Positions 32,350-36,120 of a stretch of 36,120 nucleotides of DNA are shown piece by piece; position 1 is the stretch's first letter, and each line of letters opens with the position of its first letter. Where the stretch lies: the NCBI GenBank assembly GCA_018969485.1, contig JAGWYG010000028.1, positions 1-36,120 on the forward strand. Reading direction: 5' to 3'. The stretch is from Chloroflexota bacterium. GTDB lineage: Bacteria > Chloroflexota > Chloroflexia > Chloroflexales > Roseiflexaceae. Made by a program: the position numbers and the translations under genes. Below the pieces are notes generated by a model. The model did no database searches and was not told where the DNA came from. It worked only from the letters and a program-made list of their open reading frames with translations.

Positions 32350-33092
32350 TGGTTCCTCCCGGTGCGGTACCAATAGTGATAGCGCTCAGCGAATCCCAGG
32401 GTGTGATAGAGGCGCTGGGCGACCAGATTGGCCGCATCGACCTGCAGGTAGCACGTGCCGGCGCCGTGCTGCTCTGCCCATGCCAGCAGGCCGGCCATCA
32501 GGCGTCGGCCATGGCCGTGGCCACGCCGGGCGTGGTCCACCACCACGTCGAAGACGCCCACTGCAGCGCCGTCGAGCACCGCGATGGCACATGCCAGCGG
32601 GGCGCCGGCGCCGTCGTGCAGCACGGCGCGCAGGTGCGGCATACCGATGCGCTGCAGCACCTCGCGGTGGGCCGCATGATCACGGGCAGCCTGGCCCGAA
32701 CAGGCCTCGTGGAGTGCCAGCCAGTCGTCGAGCGGCGCGTCGACCAGCGGCGGCGCACCGGCATGCTCGCCGGCGATCACCGGCCGCAGCAGAACATGAG
32801 CGCCAGGCGTGTGCCGATAGCCGCGCGATGCCAGCGCCGCATCGAGGTCGGCGGGCTGTGATGCCGCGTTCAGGCGAAAGACGCACGCCGCGCCACAGGC
32901 GCGGTAGAACGCCTCGGCCGCCGCGATCTGCTGCGCCAGGTCATCGTCATCGTGCCACGCGAGCGCGGTCACCGAATTGATGCGCCGACCAGCCTGGCCG
33001 TGATGATACTGTGCCAGCCACCCGCCGATCGGCTGCTGGATGGCAGCCGACCAGGCGCGCAACGCCGCCCGCTCAATGCTGTCGATGTCCAT
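32346..33092 (-). CDS. GNAT family N-acetyltransferase
   Basis: 248-residue acetyltransferase with an unusual N-terminal half (1-105) that looks like a degraded or partner GNAT fold, followed by a typical acetyl-CoA binding motif in VVVDHARRGHGHGRRLM (the RRxGxGxxL loop, around residue 190) and a closing AANLVAQRLYHTLGFAERYHYWYR, the standard GNAT end. Acceptor is unknown. It overlaps the Rmd-like gene by 4 bp, so the two are translationally coupled. A sugar-acetylation role is possible but not shown. The start is ATG 33092, with GAAGGGAA upstream; divergent from aspS. Confidence 0.87.
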   Translation of the reverse strand: MDIDSIERAALRAWSAAIQQPIGGWLAQYHHGQAGRRINSVTALAWHDDDDLAQQIAAAEAFYRACGAACVFRLNAASQPADLDAALASRGYRHTPGAHVLLRPVIAGEHAGAPPLVDAPLDDWLALHEACSGQAARDHAAHREVLQRIGMPHLRAVLHDGAGAPLACAIAVLDGAAVGVFDVVVDHARRGHGHGRRLMAGLLAWAEQHGAGTCYLQVDAANLVAQRLYHTLGFAERYHYWYRTGRNQ

Positions 33093-33226
33093 CGCTTCCC
33101 TTCGTCATATGCCCGAGCGCCCCTACAATACCACAACCTCGCTGCGGCGGCAGCCCGTCGATCCGGCGCGACATGACGCACCGCTCCCGACGCCGGGATC
33201 AGCGCGCCGGGCATCACCGGCAGACC

Positions 33227-33235
33227 TGCTATAAT
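33227..33235 (+). promoter_or_regulatory. Extended -10 promoter of aspS
   Basis: TGC-TATAAT, a perfect extended -10. No good -35 is seen. The start near 33242 gives a leader of about 45 nt that ends with GTGAGGAG before the ATG at 33287. Confidence 0.7.
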
Positions 33236-33286
33236 GATCCGGCTTGACGCCAACGATGCTGGCGCCCATGACAACGTGAGGAGACC

Positions 33287-35056
33287 ATGTATCGAAGCCA
33301 CACCTGTGGCGAGCTTCGCCCCGGGCATGCCGGCCACGAGGTGACCCTTGCCGGCTGGGTCCATCGTCGTCGGGACCATGGGCCGCTGATCTTCATCGAT
33401 CTGCGTGACCGCTACGGCATCACCCAGGTGGTATTCGATGCGGCGCTCGACGGCGCGGCGCACGCCATCGCCAGCGAGGTGCGCTCGGAGTACGTGGTGC
33501 AGATACGCGGCACCGTGCGGCTGCGGCCGGCCGAGGCGCACAATCCCGAGATCGGCACCGGCACCATCGAGGTGAGCGCCAGCGGCGCCAGCATCCTCAA
33601 CGCAGCGCGCCAGCCACCGCTGTACATCAGCCGCGACGGCAACGAGGAAGAGGCGCTCCGGCTGCGCTACCGCTACCTCGACCTGCGGCGCGGGCGCATG
33701 CAGCGCAACATCATCCTGCGCCATCAGATCGTCAAGTTCATCCGCGACTTCCTCGACCACGAGGGATTTCTCGAGATCGAGACGCCGATCCTGATGAAAT
33801 CGACGCCCGAGGGCGCGCGCGATTACCTGGTGCCGAGCCGCGTGCATCCGGGCCAGTTCTACGCACTCCCCCAATCGCCACAGCAGCTCAAGCAACTGCT
33901 GATGGTCGCCGGCTTCGATCGCTACTTCCAGATCGCCCGGTGCTTCCGCGATGAAGACCAGCGCGCCGATCGCCAGCCAGAGTTCACCCAACTTGATCTC
34001 GAGATGAGTTTCGTCGACCAGGAGGACATTCTGGCGCTGATGGAGCGCCTGTTCGTCGCGCTGGCGGCGGCGGTCGTGCCCCACAAGCGGGTCGTGGTGC
34101 CGTTCCCACGGCTGACCTACGCCGAGGCGATGGATCGCTACGGCTCCGACAAGCCGGACCTGCGCTACGGACTGGCATTCACCGACCTGCGCGCCACCGT
34201 GGCGGGCAGCAGCTTCGCCGTGCTGCGCGATGCCGTCGCGCGGGGCGATGCGGTGCGGGGCATGGCGGTGCCGGGATGCGCCGGCTACTCGCGGCGCCAG
34301 CTCGACGAACTGGTGGAACTGGCGCGCCAGGCGGGCGCCCGCGGGCTGCTGTGGGCGGCGGTTCCGGCGGACGGTGGCGAGGTGCGCGCCAGTTTCGCCC
34401 GCCAGGTGCCTGCCGACGAACTGGCAGCGATCGTCGCGGCACTCGGCGGCCAGCCCGGCGACCTGCTGCTGATCGCCGCCGACGCGCCGCGCGTCGCATC
34501 TGCCAGCCTCGACCGGTTGCGCCGTGAGCTGGCGGCACGGCTGCGCCTCGCCGATCCGGATCATCTGGCGTTCGCCTGGGTCCTCGAGTTTCCGCTGCTC
34601 GAGTGGGATGCCGAGGAGCAGCGCTGGCAGGCGGTGCATCACCCGTTCACCGCGCCGCTCGACGAGGATCGCGATCTGTTGGCCAGCGATCCGGGCCGGG
34701 CGCGCGCCAAGGCCTATGATCTGGTGCTGAATGGCTTCGAGGCCGGCGGCGGCTCCATCCGCATCCATCAGCGCGATGTGCAGCAGCAGCTGTTCGATCT
34801 GCTCGGCGTCAGCCGCGAGACGGCACAGGAGCAGTTCGGCCACCTGCTCGAGGCGTTCGAGTACGGCGCGCCGCCCCACGGCGGGATTGCGCCGGGGATC
34901 GATCGCCTGGCGATGCTGTTCGCCGATGAGCCCACCATCCGCGAGGTGATGGCGTTCCCCAAGACGCAGCAGGCCGCCGATGCGATGCTCGGCGCCCCGT
35001 CGCCGGTCGACGAGCGACAGCTGCGCGAGCTGCACATCCGCCTGCGCCAGCCCTGA
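33287..35056 (+). CDS. aspS: Aspartyl-tRNA synthetase
   Basis: Class II synthetase of 589 residues, bacterial type. It has an OB-fold anticodon domain at residues 1-110 ([26 protein letters not shown]), motif 1 with [25 protein letters not shown], a [12 protein letters not shown] flipping-loop region, motif 2 [18 protein letters not shown] (from residue 220), a GAD insertion domain (about 280-420) and motif 3 [12 protein letters not shown] (from 532). Whether it is discriminating (Asp only) or also charges tRNA-Asn cannot be told from sequence alone. Start ATG 33287 with a strong GAGGAG. Monocistronic, with a 12-bp terminator stem behind it. Confidence 0.97.
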   Translation: MYRSHTCGELRPGHAGHEVTLAGWVHRRRDHGPLIFIDLRDRYGITQVVFDAALDGAAHAIASEVRSEYVVQIRGTVRLRPAEAHNPEIGTGTIEVSASGASILNAARQPPLYISRDGNEEEALRLRYRYLDLRRGRMQRNIILRHQIVKFIRDFLDHEGFLEIETPILMKSTPEGARDYLVPSRVHPGQFYALPQSPQQLKQLLMVAGFDRYFQIARCFRDEDQRADRQPEFTQLDLEMSFVDQEDILALMERLFVALAAAVVPHKRVVVPFPRLTYAEAMDRYGSDKPDLRYGLAFTDLRATVAGSSFAVLRDAVARGDAVRGMAVPGCAGYSRRQLDELVELARQAGARGLLWAAVPADGGEVRASFARQVPADELAAIVAALGGQPGDLLLIAADAPRVASASLDRLRRELAARLRLADPDHLAFAWVLEFPLLEWDAEEQRWQAVHHPFTAPLDEDRDLLASDPGRARAKAYDLVLNGFEAGGGSIRIHQRDVQQQLFDLLGVSRETAQEQFGHLLEAFEYGAPPHGGIAPGIDRLAMLFADEPTIREVMAFPKTQQAADAMLGAPSPVDERQLRELHIRLRQP

Positions 35057-35065
35057 GCCGCGGTG

Positions 35066-35094
35066 CGCTGACCCCGGTGTGCCCGGGGTCAGCG
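35066..35094. terminator. Bidirectional terminator between aspS and the creatininase gene
   Basis: Perfect 12-bp stem CGCTGACCCCGG/CCGGGGTCAGCG with a 5-nt loop, 9 bp after the aspS stop and 24 bp from the convergent gene's stop. No T tract. Confidence 0.7.
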
Positions 35095-35117
35095 TGCGTC
35101 GGCTGCCCGGCGCTGCG

Positions 35118-35912
35118 TCAGCGCGGCGCCTGGGCGGCGGCGAAGAACGCATCCTGCAATGACCTGGCAGCATCGTCGGCCTTGATCGCCCGCACGGCCT
35201 GCGCGATCGAATCGGCGATCGCGTCGAGGATCTGCTCGCCGGCGGCGGCGCTGCCGTGGGCGGCGTCGCCAGCGTAGTGCGTCGGGTGATCGGCATACCA
35301 CCAGATCCCCGTCTGGACCCCCGCAGCCCGCAGCGCATCGAGCCGCCCCTGCGCCCGGCCCTCGCCGTCGGTCGGGATACGCGTCATGTCGACGAGATCG
35401 GGACGCAGTGCCAGCATCATGCTGGTCTCGCCCGGGCCGGCATGGCCGTCGTCGTCGCGCGACCAGGGCAGCGTCAGCGCGCCCATCGCGGGGAACGGGC
35501 TCACGATGTAGACGACGTAGTCCTTCGGGGTGTACAGCTGCAGCATGTTGTACCAGGCGAGCAGGCCGAAGTTGCCGCCGTGCGCGTTCAGCAGCACGAC
35601 CTTCTTGCAGCCGTTGCGCGCAATCTCGCGGCAGACGTTGTCGAGCAGGCGAATCAGCAATTCGCCGTCGATGCTGATCGTGCCCGGCAGGTGCCGCGCT
35701 TCGGGAATCTGCGTGAAGATGTAGTCGGGAAACTCGATGACTGGCTCACGGGCGGCGATGCGGCTCAGCATGCCGCGCCCCTGAATGGTGTCGGTGCCGA
35801 GCGGCAGATGATGCCCGTGCCGCTCGACGACTGACAGCGCGACGATGCAGACGCCGTCACATGCCCTGACGGCCTCGACGAACTGATCACTGCTGAGTTC
35901 TTCCCAACGCAT
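35118..35912 (-). CDS. Creatininase family amidohydrolase
   Basis: 264-residue metal-dependent amidohydrolase of the creatininase/MftE/ArfB family. Metal ligands match: Glu30 and His32 in VVERHGHHLPLGTD with Asp41, His111 in NAHGGN, and Glu162 in HAGPGETSMM. The family also includes mycofactocin peptidase (MftE) and FAPy deformylase, so the substrate could be creatinine-like, a peptide or a formamide. No neighbouring gene settles this. Residues 195-225 carry a Trp/His-rich insert (IWWYADHPTHYAGD) near the active-site side. The start is ATG 35912, with AGGAGGGG 6 bp upstream. Monocistronic. Confidence 0.92.
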   Translation of the reverse strand: MRWEELSSDQFVEAVRACDGVCIVALSVVERHGHHLPLGTDTIQGRGMLSRIAAREPVIEFPDYIFTQIPEARHLPGTISIDGELLIRLLDNVCREIARNGCKKVVLLNAHGGNFGLLAWYNMLQLYTPKDYVVYIVSPFPAMGALTLPWSRDDDGHAGPGETSMMLALRPDLVDMTRIPTDGEGRAQGRLDALRAAGVQTGIWWYADHPTHYAGDAAHGSAAAGEQILDAIADSIAQAVRAIKADDAARSLQDAFFAAAQAPR

Positions 35913-35942
35913 GAATTCCCCTCCTGTCCGGTCGGTCGCGCA

Positions 35943-35971
35943 ATCCTACGCGATTCCCCGCTGCGGTGCAA
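35943..35971 (-). promoter_or_regulatory. Promoter of the creatininase-family gene
   Basis: Minus strand TTGCAC (35971-35966), 17-bp spacer and TAGGAT (35948-35943). The start near 35936 gives a leader of about 24 nt that includes AGGAGGGG. Confidence 0.5.
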
Positions 35972-36025
35972 TCGCACGCGCCCGGCAGCGGGCAGAGAAC
36001 AGGACTGGAGACGGGCGGCGGGCTC

Positions 36026-36119
36026 ACACGAAGACACGAAGGCACGAAGGGGCGGCGGCGGGGACGGGCTCACACGAAGACACGAAGACACGAAGACACG
36101 AAGACACGAAGACACGAAG
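36026..36119. repeat. ACACGAAG octamer repeat clusters at the window end
   Basis: Three octamers at 36026-36049 (the last one GCACGAAG), a G-rich spacer, then six perfect ACACGAAG units at 36072-36119, continuing past the window end. Same family and same two-cluster layout as 10517-10590. It is a microsatellite-like intergenic repeat. Confidence 0.88.
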
Positions 36120-36120
36120 A

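Noticed and set aside
36026-36119. CRISPR-like array
   Set aside because: Repeat units are 8 bp and directly tandem with no unique spacers, and no cas genes are present.

Overview
This is a GC-rich (roughly 70 percent by eye) bacterial chromosomal segment with tightly packed genes on both strands. The gene content, ORF style, extended -10 promoters and interspersed ACACGAAG octamer repeats suggest a Chloroflexota member (filamentous Chloroflexia-like). That is an inference: there is no rRNA in the window and no search was run. Housekeeping genes present are tRNA-Gly(TCC), glutamate racemase, a short ribosomal protein L25, aspartyl-tRNA synthetase and the CcmAB heme exporter.

Layout. 1-1704: end of an unknown gene, an HD-domain nucleotidase-like gene and an SDR. 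1717-5378 (minus): four-gene operon of a polytopic flippase-like protein, an FAD oxidoreductase, a small membrane protein and a sugar epimerase, probably for lipid or glycan work. 5578-7330: tRNA-Gly and a YtcJ-like amidohydrolase. 7447-10485: a NYN nuclease-like/LOTUS protein whose first 450 bp are visibly AT-richer than everything around, with a perfect palindrome at its probable transcription start. 10706-17334 (plus): long operon of F420/FMN-type oxidoreductase, murI, ribokinase, HpcH/HpaI aldolase, GH127 arabinofuranosidase, ccmA and ccmB. 17335-18272: 0.9 kb non-coding region with a duplicated promoter and a hairpin cluster. 18273-22001: a DUF2325 protein and an ABC exporter. 22068-22361: L25 (minus). 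22635-31340 (plus): GT-C type membrane glycosyltransferase, a fucokinase-like GHMP kinase fused to a UDPGP-type nucleotidyltransferase, GH1 glycosidase and MFS transporter. 31366-33092 (minus): Rmd-like reductase and GNAT. 33287-35912: aspS and a creatininase-family amidohydrolase facing it.

The most interesting observation is that the NYN-LOTUS protein (7666-10485) and the DUF2325 protein (18273-20138) appear to share a homologous alpha-helical module of about 130 residues (QS-x3-R, WL, I-x-(I/L)-A-x2-M-x-LE), although an unrelated operon separates them. This points to a two-component, probably RNA-directed system that I cannot match to a described one. A second candidate is the kinase-nucleotidyltransferase fusion, whose domain order is the reverse of the known FKP enzyme and whose ATP-loop motif is degenerate. 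Together with the GH1 and MFS genes it looks like a glycoside hydrolysis, transport and sugar activation cassette.
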